The notes: generated from the letters alone by a model not told the origin. A stretch of 8,017 nt of DNA from Desulfonema limicola (GCA_020722245.1 DYLE01000109.1:1-8017); one strand, 5' to 3'; shown: positions 1-5,787, numbered from the stretch's first letter. A program made the numbers and translations.

Positions 1-57
1 CCGAGCGCGCGACCCATACCTGGCTTCAGTAGCGCCTAAATCCACCCACACATCTAA

Positions 58-225
58 CTAACCAACTGACATCAAAACAATTTTTTTGGGACCATGAAGT
101 TGGGCTAACGCTTCATCCCCGGTGCCGGCCTCGGCGCATACCTTCATGTCCGGCGTTTCTGCGATGATCTGCTTTAATCCTTCCCGCACAATGGCATGGT
201 CGTCGGCGATCATGATTCGGATCAT
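58..225 (-). pseudogene. Truncated NarL/FixJ-family response regulator (receiver domain N-terminus only)
   Basis: The reading frame opens with MIRIMIADDHAIVREGLKQI, the classic start of a NarL/FixJ-type two-component receiver domain; the acidic pair D8-D9 would hold Mg2+ near the phospho-acceptor Asp. The start is supported by an AGGGGG ribosome-binding site about six bases upstream. Receiver-like sequence continues to about residue 45 (EAGTGDEALAQLHG) and then gives PKKIVLMSVG and a TAG stop. The phospho-acceptor position, which should read like VLMD, reads VLMS. The rest of the receiver and the whole LuxR-type helix-turn-helix domain (full family length about 210 residues) are absent. The 57 bases beyond the stop show no receiver sequence in any frame. 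I infer a gene cut by an insertion or rearrangement at about 60-90, or by a contig-edge artefact. The identification is strong; the cause of truncation is not established. Confidence 0.75.
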
Positions 226-278
226 GTCGACCCCCTATTTGCTTCAAGCGATCGGCAAAAACACAGTTTCGAGTGCCT

Positions 279-385
279 AAAGTGTAAAGTGAGCTAAACT
301 TAGGGCCAATGCCTGTGGCATTGTCAAATATATCAAAAAAATAATCGTGCTCCTCAACTTTAGTCACTTGAAACTTTAGTTCACT
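279..385. promoter_or_regulatory. Cluster of a repeated ~14-base motif in both orientations
   Basis: Three near-identical copies are present: AACTTTAGTCACTT at 356-369 (plus), AACTTTAGTTCACT at 372-385 (plus), and AAGTTTAGCTCACT reading minus from 301 to 288. A weaker fourth copy, ACTTTACACTT, reads minus at about 290-280. The two plus copies start 16 bases apart; the pairs face each other across about 55 bases that hold the 307-323 hairpin. Such an arrangement resembles a multi-site binding region for a transcription factor. The likely target is the response regulator gene, whose start is at 225. This is inference from pattern only. Confidence 0.4.
307..323. repeat. Perfect 7-base inverted repeat (hairpin)
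   Basis: CAATGCC (307-313) and GGCATTG (317-323) are perfect inverted copies around TGT. No T tract follows on either strand, so it does not look like an intrinsic terminator. It sits immediately beside a TTGACA hexamer read on the minus strand (327-322), so it could be an operator for the response regulator promoter. Confidence 0.45.
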
Positions 386-403
386 CTACTCAATTTTTTT
401 CTG

Positions 404-427
404 TTTTGTAGGATAATCCCTACAAAA
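404..427. promoter_or_regulatory. Strong palindrome TTTTGTAGG / CCTACAAAA
   Basis: TTTTGTAGG (404-412) and CCTACAAAA (419-427) are perfect 9-base inverted copies around ATAATC. With one bulged C the pairing extends into GGAT/ATCC at the centre. A T run precedes it and an A run follows it, so as RNA it could act as a weak bidirectional terminator. As DNA it has the shape of a dimeric regulator site. Which role applies cannot be decided from the sequence. Confidence 0.4.
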
Positions 428-527
428 AAAATCAGGAAACCCTTACAAGGAAATCAGATTGATACCGATAGACATCCATTTTTTTTGCTTGTAGCGTGAT
501 TATGCTAATTTTTTCATTATTTCCTTC

Positions 528-591
528 AAAAAAAAGGGGGCGAGGCCGCAGCCTGCGATCACCCAGGGGAGGGGTGAAAAGCCCGTCCCCT
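528..591 (-). terminator. Possible terminator after the TraB-family gene
   Basis: Reading the minus strand directly after the TAG stop there is an imperfect GC-rich stem (AGGGGA-GGG paired with CCC-TCCCCT, 565-591). A second short stem (AGGC-TGCG-GCCT) follows, then CCCCC and a run of eight T residues at 535-528. The T run with stems upstream suggests transcription termination. The stems are imperfect, so the call is tentative. Confidence 0.35.
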
Positions 592-1765
592 ATGCTCCGA
601 ACGCCCTCATCATCCAGGGCAGGGCCACAAAGGTCCCGATGCTGCTGCCCAGGTTGGTGAAGATCACCACCAGCAGAATCCGCGTGACCTTGTTTCGCCA
701 GAACCCGCGCACCGAGAGAATATCCTCGGACAGATGCGCCATATCCCGGACCTTGGGCTTTCGAACAAACGCCTCCACCAGACCGGACACCCAGCCGGCC
801 GCGATCATGGGGTTTAATGAGGTCAGGGGCGCGACAAAAGCAGCGGACAGGATGGTGAAGGGATGCCCGAAGGCGATCAGGGCGCCGATCCCTGCAAACA
901 GACCATGGAAAAGGATCCACCCGGTGATCATGTTTTTGCCCGCCTCAGGCCCGCTGTAAAAAAAACCCGACAGGATCAGAATCAGGATGGCGGCCGGAAG
1001 CGCCCATTTCAGGATCCTGCCGGCCTTTCCCTTGGGAGGAAGGGTTTCCAGCCGTCTTATATCCAGCTCCTGGCTAAGGTATCGACGTATCCCCGGAACA
1101 TGACCCGCCCCTACGACCGCCACGGTCTTTCCCCCGGGCGATGTCCGAATCTTTTCGGCCAAATACTGATCCCGCTCATCGATTAAAATTTTTCTCAGGC
1201 TCGGGTGTTTTTTTTCAACCTCAGCCAGGATCGATTCCAGCATGTCCGCTTCCTTCATCTGCTCGACATCCTTCTCATCGATATCCTCCACCTCGCCCAT
1301 GGAGAGCATCAACTGGAACAGAAGCTTGAGCTTGCTTAAAAACCCGGTGCTTCGCCAGGTCCGGGACAGGGTCACGGTGATATCCCGGTCGGCCAGGCAG
1401 ATGTCGGCGCCCACCGCCTTGGCGGCATCGATGGCCCGAATCATTTCCTCTCCAGGCTTGATCCCGATTTTATCGCCGATCCGTTTTTGAAACGAGGCTA
1501 AAAGAAGGCTGGAGAGGAGAAGAAAAACTTTTTTTTCCCGAATGACCTTGATGATATCCGTTTCCAGCCATTTATCCTTCTGCATGATGGACTTATACCT
1601 GGATGGACAAAGCTCCACGCAGACCGTATCCGGCCGCTCCGCCTCAATCACTGATTCCACGAGATCTGCGCTTTGTCTGGACACATGCGCGGTGCCCAGA
1701 AGGATGATCTCCTTGCCGTCTATCTGTGTTCGATAGCTCCCGGTTGAGTTTTCACCGACCTGCAT
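590..1765 (-). CDS. TraB/PrgY-family membrane protein
   Basis: This 391-residue protein has the usual length and layout of the TraB/PrgY family, whose N-terminal domain belongs to the wider TIKI/ChaN/erythromycin-esterase-like superfamily. Visible family motifs are GTAH (24-27), VELCPSRY (50-57), GEEM (105-108), DRD (126-128), DERDQYL (196-202) and GAGH (219-222); the two G-x-x-H motifs and the acidic residues form the presumed active site. The C-terminal third is hydrophobic, with about four membrane segments (roughly 253-270, 281-298, 303-330, 361-388), including the HPFTILSAAFVAPLTSLNP stretch typical of the family. PrgY is known to limit peptide pheromone activity in Enterococcus, but the role of family members in Gram-negative bacteria is unclear; a membrane-bound hydrolase or protease-like function is inference. 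AGGAAG lies about nine bases before the ATG. It is transcribed away from the gene at 1948. Confidence 0.9.
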   Translation of the reverse strand: MQVGENSTGSYRTQIDGKEIILLGTAHVSRQSADLVESVIEAERPDTVCVELCPSRYKSIMQKDKWLETDIIKVIREKKVFLLLSSLLLASFQKRIGDKIGIKPGEEMIRAIDAAKAVGADICLADRDITVTLSRTWRSTGFLSKLKLLFQLMLSMGEVEDIDEKDVEQMKEADMLESILAEVEKKHPSLRKILIDERDQYLAEKIRTSPGGKTVAVVGAGHVPGIRRYLSQELDIRRLETLPPKGKAGRILKWALPAAILILILSGFFYSGPEAGKNMITGWILFHGLFAGIGALIAFGHPFTILSAAFVAPLTSLNPMIAAGWVSGLVEAFVRKPKVRDMAHLSEDILSVRGFWRNKVTRILLVVIFTNLGSSIGTFVALPWMMRAFGA

Positions 1766-1898
1766 TTGCAGCGTCTTCCTTTCTTTTTAAAAAATTAGTT
1801 ACCGCATACATACGCCATGGATCATCTTTATGGCAAGAAGAATCAAGGAGCGCCGCCGGATCGGTGATTCGGTCTTGACCCGAAAGCGAATTCCTCAT
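1752..1898 (-). CDS. Possible small ORF overlapping the TraB-family start
   Basis: A 48-residue frame starting MRNSLSGQDRITDPA lies just upstream of the TraB-family gene. Its TGA stop (1752-1754) falls inside that gene, overlapping its start by 14 bases, a layout often seen in translationally coupled gene pairs. The same frame stays open further upstream without an obvious start. Its composition (balanced charged and hydrophobic residues, a DDPWRMYAVTNFLKRKED stretch) looks protein-like. Against it: there is no clear ribosome-binding site at the ATG, I recognise no family, and the region also carries the promoter area of the divergent gene at 1948. It may be a genuine small gene, the tail of a decayed gene, or chance. 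Confidence 0.3.
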   Translation of the reverse strand: MRNSLSGQDRITDPAALLDSSCHKDDPWRMYAVTNFLKRKEDAANAGR

Positions 1899-1903
1899 AA
1901 CAT
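1875..1903 (+). promoter_or_regulatory. Candidate sigma-70 promoter for the hypothetical gene
   Basis: TTGACC at 1875-1880 and TAACAT at 1898-1903 are separated by 17 bases, followed by an AT-rich stretch and the start codon at 1948. The -35 box is good and the -10 box matches four of six consensus positions. This is the best promoter-like pair in the gap between the divergent genes, but it has not been confirmed. Confidence 0.3.
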
Positions 1904-1947
1904 GATATAAACTTTTAATTTCGTCTTTTAACCAGAAAGGCGTTCCG

Positions 1948-2385
1948 ATGCTGATCCATGACTCCATATACGCATGGGAGGGATGGGGCGGAAAGCTGCG
2001 GCTCGCCAGCGGAAAATGCAGGCTCCGCATCTTTGACCGTTCGAAGAACAGAACGGAGGCAGTTTCCTTTTTGCGGCCTTTTGTGATCATCGTATCGGAT
2101 GTCGAAGACAGCAAAATGACCGTCCGAAGCTGCGCCGGCCATATCGCCACCAAGGTCACCCAGGGTTTTCACATCGATCCCAACCGGATGCTATGGGTCG
2201 AATACTATCCCGGCGTGGTGTACGGCCCCCAGAAAGAGCATTTGATCCCGGAACAGTATGTTAGCGTAGACTTTTCATGGTATAAGGGAAAAGCCGTCAA
2301 TCCAAGATGGCGGCGGCTCAAACCGCCCCTTCTGGATGTCGTCAAAGATCTTATGAAAAACGCCGAAAGCAGACCAAGGACGTAG
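1948..2385 (+). CDS. Hypothetical protein, family not recognised
   Basis: This encodes 145 residues, MLIHDSIYAWEGWGG to the end. AGAAAGG lies about eight bases before the ATG. There is no signal peptide or membrane segment, so a cytoplasmic protein is likely. The sequence is rich in aromatic residues and beta-prone stretches (FVIIVSDVEDSK at about 65-76; RMLWVEYYPGVVYGP at about 99-113) and ends in a basic tail. Composition and lack of compositional bias suggest a real gene; no catalytic signature is visible. It is divergent from the TraB-family gene and precedes the lipopolysaccharide genes on the same strand by 93 bases, so cotranscription with them is possible. I assign no function. Confidence 0.6.
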   Translation: MLIHDSIYAWEGWGGKLRLASGKCRLRIFDRSKNRTEAVSFLRPFVIIVSDVEDSKMTVRSCAGHIATKVTQGFHIDPNRMLWVEYYPGVVYGPQKEHLIPEQYVSVDFSWYKGKAVNPRWRRLKPPLLDVVKDLMKNAESRPRT

Positions 2386-2387
2386 CC

Positions 2388-2411
2388 CTCCCTTTGCATA
2401 CTCGAAGGGAG
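2388..2411 (+). repeat. Stem-loop just after the hypothetical gene
   Basis: CTCCCTT (2388-2394) and AAGGGAG (2405-2411) are perfect inverted copies around a 10-base loop, starting two bases after the TAG stop. No T run follows, so it is not a classical intrinsic terminator. It may protect the transcript end or weaken read-through into the glycosyltransferase remnant. Confidence 0.4.
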
Positions 2412-2478
2412 ACCCATCCACCGGGCCGGCCGCAGCGGTTCCTGCAGGATTGAGGTTTTCACCAAAAGAAATGCCGTT

Positions 2479-2877
2479 TTGAAAACAGCGAAATATGGCG
2501 CATGCCTCATCACCTTTAATGAAGAAGACAATATTATCGCCGCCCTTGAAAGCATCAGTTTCGCAGATGAGATTATTGTGGTCGACTCCCACTCCACGGA
2601 TCGAACCCGTGAGCTGACGTTCGGATTCCGCGGCCGAAGCCGAGACGGCAAAGAAGTTGCGCCGCAGGTGATCGAGAGGGACTGGCCGGGTCATGTCGAA
2701 CAGAAAAATTTCGCCATCGATCAGGCCAAGAACGAGTGGGTTTTATACCTTGACGTCGACGAACGGGTATCTCCCCGGCTGCGCAAGGAAGAGGCGGGTG
2801 GTATCCTGATCGAAAGCTGCGCCTGTTCCACAAGAACCGAGGGCGCTGGAGCGGCGTCAATCCCCATGATCACATGA
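2479..2877 (+). pseudogene. WaaE/KdtX-like family 2 glycosyltransferase, N-terminal fragment
   Basis: The frame starts at a TTG codon (no better start, weak ribosome-binding site) and shows the nucleotide-sugar-binding half of a GT-A family 2 glycosyltransferase. ACLITFNEEDNI (8-19) and FADEIIVVDSHSTDRT (28-43) are followed by IERDWPGHVEQKNFAI (65-80) and WVLYLDVDERVSP (87-99), where DVD (92-94) is the metal-binding motif. These are hallmarks of the WaaE/KdtX enzymes that add a sugar to the lipopolysaccharide inner core at the cytoplasmic membrane face. Residues 47-63 form an abnormal insertion that may reflect a pair of compensating frameshifts. After RLRKEE (about 2793) family resemblance stops in this frame and continues in another, so the last 28 residues are out-of-frame sequence. 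The product is very unlikely to be active alone. Confidence 0.75.
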
Positions 2878-3428
2878 AACTCAACGGAAGGGTTCAGGAC
2901 CTACAGGGAGACCTGTATCATTTCAGCTACCGCGATCTATCCGACCACTTTCAACGGATTAACTCGTATACAAATGTCGCCTCAAAGGAAAAATACAAGC
3001 GACATGTTCGTTTTCCTCTGGCCCGAATGCTGATCCAGCCGCCTTTTAAATTTTTTAAGATATACTTTTTCAAGCAAGGATTCCGGGAAGGCGTACCGGG
3101 GCTGATCATTGCGATTCTGGGGATGTTTTATGTTTTCTTAAAGTACGCCAAGCTCTGGGAACTGCGGCTTCATGAAAAGAAGAACAACAGCCGGAGTAGT
3201 TTCAAAAAATCATTCACCCTCTTTCCCCAGCAAAAACAAATGAATGGTTTTTTGAAAAGACAGAAAAAGGGTTTCTTGTTTTGCATCAAGACATCCTATG
3301 AAACAGCGGTGTCGGAATCGTTTTTAGAAACATGGCGCTGGATGCGTGCCGGTACACGATACAAAAACGCAGGGGAAAGTCACTGGGAAGAAATCGGATC
3401 CTTCCGAAGGGAATCCCCATTTATGTGA
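2793..3428 (+). pseudogene. WaaE/KdtX-like glycosyltransferase, C-terminal fragment in another frame
   Basis: From 2793 this frame reads GGWYPDRKLRLFHKNRGRW and then NPHDHMKLNGRV, HFSYRDLSDH and FYVFLKYAKLWELRLHEKK, the expected second half of the same glycosyltransferase, ending in the membrane-associated C-terminus. The first ATG in frame is at 2874, which would lose the GGWYPD motif. Joining the fragments at about 2791-2796 leaves out roughly 30-40 residues normally found between DERVSPxLRxE and GGWYPD, so the lesion is an out-of-frame deletion rather than a single-base slip. Family resemblance ends near 3190; the frame then runs on to a stop at 3428 through sequence that, in the +2 frame, looks like the N-terminus of the downstream kinase. 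That run-on suggests the original stop was also lost. Confidence 0.7.
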
Positions 3429-4096
3429 AGTTTTGGAGACCCAGAAGGATGGATCACCGGATAAAGTCGATCTGGCGTCCCTTGAGGATTGAAGTGGAAG
3501 GCAGCCAGCACCTTCAATTTATTGAAAACAAACCGCCTGTGCCGAATATCGTGCTGGGGGGCGTTAAAAGAATCCCCTCATGTAAATTCGGTATCTGCAA
3601 GATCGGAATGGCTGTCACAAGACAGATAGCTCACGGGGAGAATTGTACCGTCCTGTCCTTCCCAAAAAAACCGCCGTGGACGGTCCAGAACCACTCAAAC
3701 CGATTTGAGGTGATGAAAAGGGTAGCGCAGCTGCTTCACCTCATACATGAAAAAAATTTCATTCACGGCGATTACATGCTGAAAAATATCGTCTTCGCCC
3801 CTGAAAAACCTGCTGGAAAATACTGGATCATCGACCTGGGTTCCGTGTGGTTTCTGTCCTCACATCAATCGTTGAGCCCCTTTGACCGCATGGTTTACTC
3901 TTTTGCTCAATGCGGCTTTTCCAGAAACGATGCTCTCCATTTTCTCGAATCCTACCTCTGCTGCAGTAAGGATAAGAACCCCGCCCCGGATCCAGCCAAA
4001 AAACATCTTGAAATGTGTTCGAATCCAAAAGACCATCGGGCCTTGAAGGCAAGCCGGCTTTTCGCATTAAACGGATCCCCCTCACCGGATGTTTAA
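3332..4096 (+). CDS. Lipopolysaccharide core / Kdo kinase-like protein (WaaP-like fold), probably N-terminally truncated
   Basis: This 254-residue product has a protein-kinase-like core. IPIYVKFWRP carries the probable ATP-binding lysine (K33). FIHGDYMLKN (143-152) is the catalytic HGDxxxxN loop with D147 and N152. IIDLG (166-170) is the Mg2+-binding DxG motif with D168. This pattern is shared by the WaaP/KdkA/RIO-like kinases that phosphorylate inner-core heptose or Kdo in the cytoplasm. A position directly after a WaaE-like glycosyltransferase fits lipopolysaccharide core assembly. The start is weakly supported (AGAAAC before ATG). Upstream, the same frame reads WFFEKTEKGFLVLHQDIL before a TGA at about 3298-3300, which looks like the true N-terminus; one base missing after ATGAA at 3240 and the TGA would together explain the loss. 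Activity of the truncated form is uncertain. Cys-rich residues near the C-terminus (YLCCSK) are unexplained. Confidence 0.7.
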   Translation: MALDACRYTIQKRRGKSLGRNRILPKGIPIYVKFWRPRRMDHRIKSIWRPLRIEVEGSQHLQFIENKPPVPNIVLGGVKRIPSCKFGICKIGMAVTRQIAHGENCTVLSFPKKPPWTVQNHSNRFEVMKRVAQLLHLIHEKNFIHGDYMLKNIVFAPEKPAGKYWIIDLGSVWFLSSHQSLSPFDRMVYSFAQCGFSRNDALHFLESYLCCSKDKNPAPDPAKKHLEMCSNPKDHRALKASRLFALNGSPSPDV

Positions 4097-4123
4097 CCGG
4101 CGGATGTGTTCTCAATCGGTCGG

Positions 4124-5044
4124 CTACTTACAAAGAGGTATGTAAATCTGACCGTCCAGCCACTGCTTCACAAAGTGGGTGGTAAGGGTGATATCCCTGC
4201 CGGACTTTTGGGCGGCATCGGTCAGGTTCGAAAGAAGCGGTTCGATACTCTTCCTGTCGTCGATCAGGGCGTAAACCTTGATGCTACGCTCAAAGGCATC
4301 CACGGCGGCATCGTATTTTTCAAGCTTAAGATACGCCGATCCGATCTGGTTCAGGTCATCCGCGATCCCCTTGTGAAAACCGTTTTTCTTATCGATCAAA
4401 AGCGCGGTCTGAAGGTGTTTCAGTGCCTCCTCATACCGCCCGGTATCGGCCATCAGGCTGCCGAAAACAAAATTCAGGGCGGCATACGCCGCCTCCTCAT
4501 CCGGGTCCGCCTGATCCAGGGCCTTTTTCAGCAGGGTTTCCGCTTCCTCAAGCCGCCCTGTTTTAATAAGCAGCAACCCCTCGTTGGTAAGCAGAGGAAT
4601 AAAGGGTTTGCCCGCCGCTATGAGCCCTGCCGCATCAAGGACCTCCTTCGCCTCCTCGTAGCGGCCGCCGTTGATCAGGGCCGCGGCTTTATTGGAGAGT
4701 GCCTGGCGCATTCCGTTTTGATCGGCGATCCCCTTATAGCTTAAAAACGCCTGATCATAAAAAAGCAGCGCGCTTTGCGGATCTCCCATGGCCCGATAGA
4801 CATTGCCGATGTTGTTCAGGCTCATGGCGACACCCTCTGTCCGGTCATATATCGAGAAAATCTCATGAGCCTTGAGATACCGTTCCAGGGATTTCGCACT
4901 GCACCCCTTTTGATACAGGGCATTTCCCTTCTGAATCTCCTTCATGCCGAGCTCCATGCCGGGGTCGGCTTTTTTGAAAAAAAGCCAGTTGGCGCAGCCG
5001 CACATCCACATCAGCGCCAGGATCAGACATCCGTATCGTTTCAT
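4124..5044 (-). CDS. TPR-repeat lipoprotein
   Basis: The 306-residue protein starts MKRYGCLILALMWMCGCANW, a short basic and hydrophobic signal peptide with a lipobox ending at C17. After processing, C17 would be lipidated; the next residue is Ala rather than Asp, which in Gram-negative bacteria favours sorting to the outer membrane. About six tetratricopeptide repeats fill the rest (roughly 34-65, 72-105, 113-141, 150-180, 190-219, 229-262), with typical N-x-G-x-x-Y and YEEA patterns. TPR lipoproteins act as scaffolds for envelope complexes; the partner cannot be read from the sequence. AAAAGGA lies five bases before the ATG. It is convergent with the kinase gene (27 bases between stops, no terminator seen) and divergent from the hemerythrin gene. 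Confidence 0.85.
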   Translation of the reverse strand: MKRYGCLILALMWMCGCANWLFFKKADPGMELGMKEIQKGNALYQKGCSAKSLERYLKAHEIFSIYDRTEGVAMSLNNIGNVYRAMGDPQSALLFYDQAFLSYKGIADQNGMRQALSNKAAALINGGRYEEAKEVLDAAGLIAAGKPFIPLLTNEGLLLIKTGRLEEAETLLKKALDQADPDEEAAYAALNFVFGSLMADTGRYEEALKHLQTALLIDKKNGFHKGIADDLNQIGSAYLKLEKYDAAVDAFERSIKVYALIDDRKSIEPLLSNLTDAAQKSGRDITLTTHFVKQWLDGQIYIPLCK

Positions 5045-5095
5045 GCGTCCTTTTAGGTAAGCCGGTTATGAATCATTGCGTGATATTCTCATAAA

Positions 5096-5126
5096 TTGAT
5101 GATATATCATAAAACGACAATAAAAT
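5096..5126 (+). promoter_or_regulatory. Candidate promoter with a 12-base palindrome upstream of the hemerythrin gene
   Basis: TTGATG (5096-5101) and TAAAAT (5121-5126) are 19 bases apart, slightly long for a sigma-70 promoter. Overlapping the -35 box is a perfect 12-base palindrome, ATGATATATCAT (5099-5110). TTGAT followed by ATCAT loosely resembles the FNR/CRP-type half-site pair, but the spacing is five rather than four and one half is imperfect. An oxygen- or redox-responsive regulator of a hemerythrin gene would be sensible; that is inference. Confidence 0.3.
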
Positions 5127-5163
5127 GATGATTATTTTTTAGCTATCAGGGAGGTATAAAAAC

Positions 5164-5673
5164 ATGAACGAAATTCACAACATCAACAATGCCATCGCAA
5201 AGATTTCAAAAGAGCATAAGATCATCACGGATTATGTCGTCGTATTCAACTCAAAATCAGAGGAAAAAGACCAAGAATTCTTTCACGGGTTAAACCGCTT
5301 TATCGAATTTTTAAAAAAAGACCTGCTCAAACATTTCCGCATCGAGGAGTTGATCTTCTTTCCGGCGGCCATACTCGGCGAAAAGGCCTATGACACCACC
5401 CTCATGGTGATGAACCTGCAAAAGGATCACGGGCTTCTGGAATGCCGGCTCAACGCCCTGATCCGGGAGATCAAAGACCACAAGGTTGATCCGACAAACC
5501 TCAGGGATGAAGCCCTCTTGCAAATCAAGGAGTTCCTGGAGGCCCTGAAGGTTCATGCAAAACGGGAGCTCCTTGAGCTTTACCCCATGCTTGACGAAAA
5601 CCCCCGAAGCAAGGCCCTGATGAAATCCTATTTTCAGGAGATCAAGGAAGGAGGGCGGACCGGTCCGGTCTGA
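5164..5673 (+). CDS. Hemerythrin HHE cation-binding domain protein
   Basis: This 169-residue, all-helical protein has the iron-ligand pattern of bacterial hemerythrin-like (HHE) domains. H18 (KEHK) is in helix 1, H57 with E61 (HFRIE) in helix 2, H89 with E93 (DHGLLE) in helix 3, and H131 with E135 (HAKRE) in helix 4. These residues would bind a non-haem di-iron centre that handles O2, NO or iron. There is no signal peptide, so a soluble cytoplasmic protein is expected. A GGGAGG ribosome-binding site lies about ten bases before the ATG. It appears to be a single-gene unit: divergent from the TPR lipoprotein and followed by the RuBisCO-like gene stump on the opposite strand. A sensory or oxidative/nitrosative stress role is likely by family; no fused signalling domain is present. 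Confidence 0.85.
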   Translation: MNEIHNINNAIAKISKEHKIITDYVVVFNSKSEEKDQEFFHGLNRFIEFLKKDLLKHFRIEELIFFPAAILGEKAYDTTLMVMNLQKDHGLLECRLNALIREIKDHKVDPTNLRDEALLQIKEFLEALKVHAKRELLELYPMLDENPRSKALMKSYFQEIKEGGRTGPV

Positions 5674-5703
5674 CCGAAAACCCATCTGCTCAAACCCTTC
5701 AGG

Positions 5704-5776
5704 TTATTTAAACTCGGTCACCTTCCCCCAGACCTCCAGAGCGATTTTCAGCGGCTCATGCGCCTTTGCCATTTTA
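5704..5776 (-). pseudogene. Stump of a second RuBisCO-like gene (last ~21 codons plus stop)
   Basis: Read on the minus strand, this segment encodes AKAHEPLKIALEVWGKV followed by TEFK and a TAA stop. It is nearly identical to the C-terminus of the intact RuBisCO-like protein 724 bases away, with one Val/Ile difference in 21 residues. The aligned 64 bases (5707-5770 against 6431-6494) differ at five positions: four synonymous and one conservative. Similarity ends sharply at 5770 on one side and at the stop codon on the other. The frame upstream runs only to about 5794 before a stop, and no start or RuBisCO-like body is present. It is a 3-prime remnant, not a functional gene. Confidence 0.85.
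5707..5770. repeat. Direct repeat copy 1 (flanks the toxin-antitoxin module)
   Basis: This is copy 1 of a 64-base direct repeat; copy 2 is at 6431-6494 inside the RuBisCO-like gene. They match at 59 of 64 bases, with differences at 5713, 5716, 5733, 5740 and 5749. The Phd/RelE module lies entirely between the two copies. Confidence 0.9.
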
Positions 5777-5787
5777 AGAAATATGTA

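Larger units (their letters stand above)
226..589. other. AT-rich 364-base intergenic region with repeats and palindromes
   Basis: No convincing gene is visible here on either strand. The region lies upstream of the truncated response regulator and downstream of the TraB-family gene, both on the minus strand. It contains a repeated 14-base motif (279-385), a perfect hairpin (307-323), a palindrome flanked by T/A runs (404-427), and GC-rich stem-loop sequence with a T tract just after the TraB-family stop codon. On the minus strand a perfect TTGACA lies at 327-322, but no good -10 element follows at normal spacing. Confidence 0.6.

Noticed and set aside
240..301. On the minus strand, short stretches resemble the Escherichia coli lac promoter (TTAGCTCACT, TTTACACTTTA, TTAGGCAC), raising vector contamination.
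   Set aside because: The pieces are in the wrong order and spacing and the surrounding sequence is unrelated, so chance similarity within the local repeated motif is the better explanation.
113..367. An 84-codon open frame on the minus strand overlapping the response regulator.
   Set aside because: It is out of frame with the clear receiver-domain sequence and has an Arg/His-rich composition typical of a shadow frame.
4106..4744. A 212-codon plus-strand open frame opposite the TPR lipoprotein gene.
   Set aside because: The minus strand encodes clear TPR repeats with a lipobox and a ribosome-binding site; the antisense frame has none of these.
5657..5676. Palindromes GGACCGGTCC and GGTCTGACC at the end of the hemerythrin gene, considered as a terminator.
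   Set aside because: They overlap the last codons and stop, no T run follows, and the stem alternatives compete with each other.
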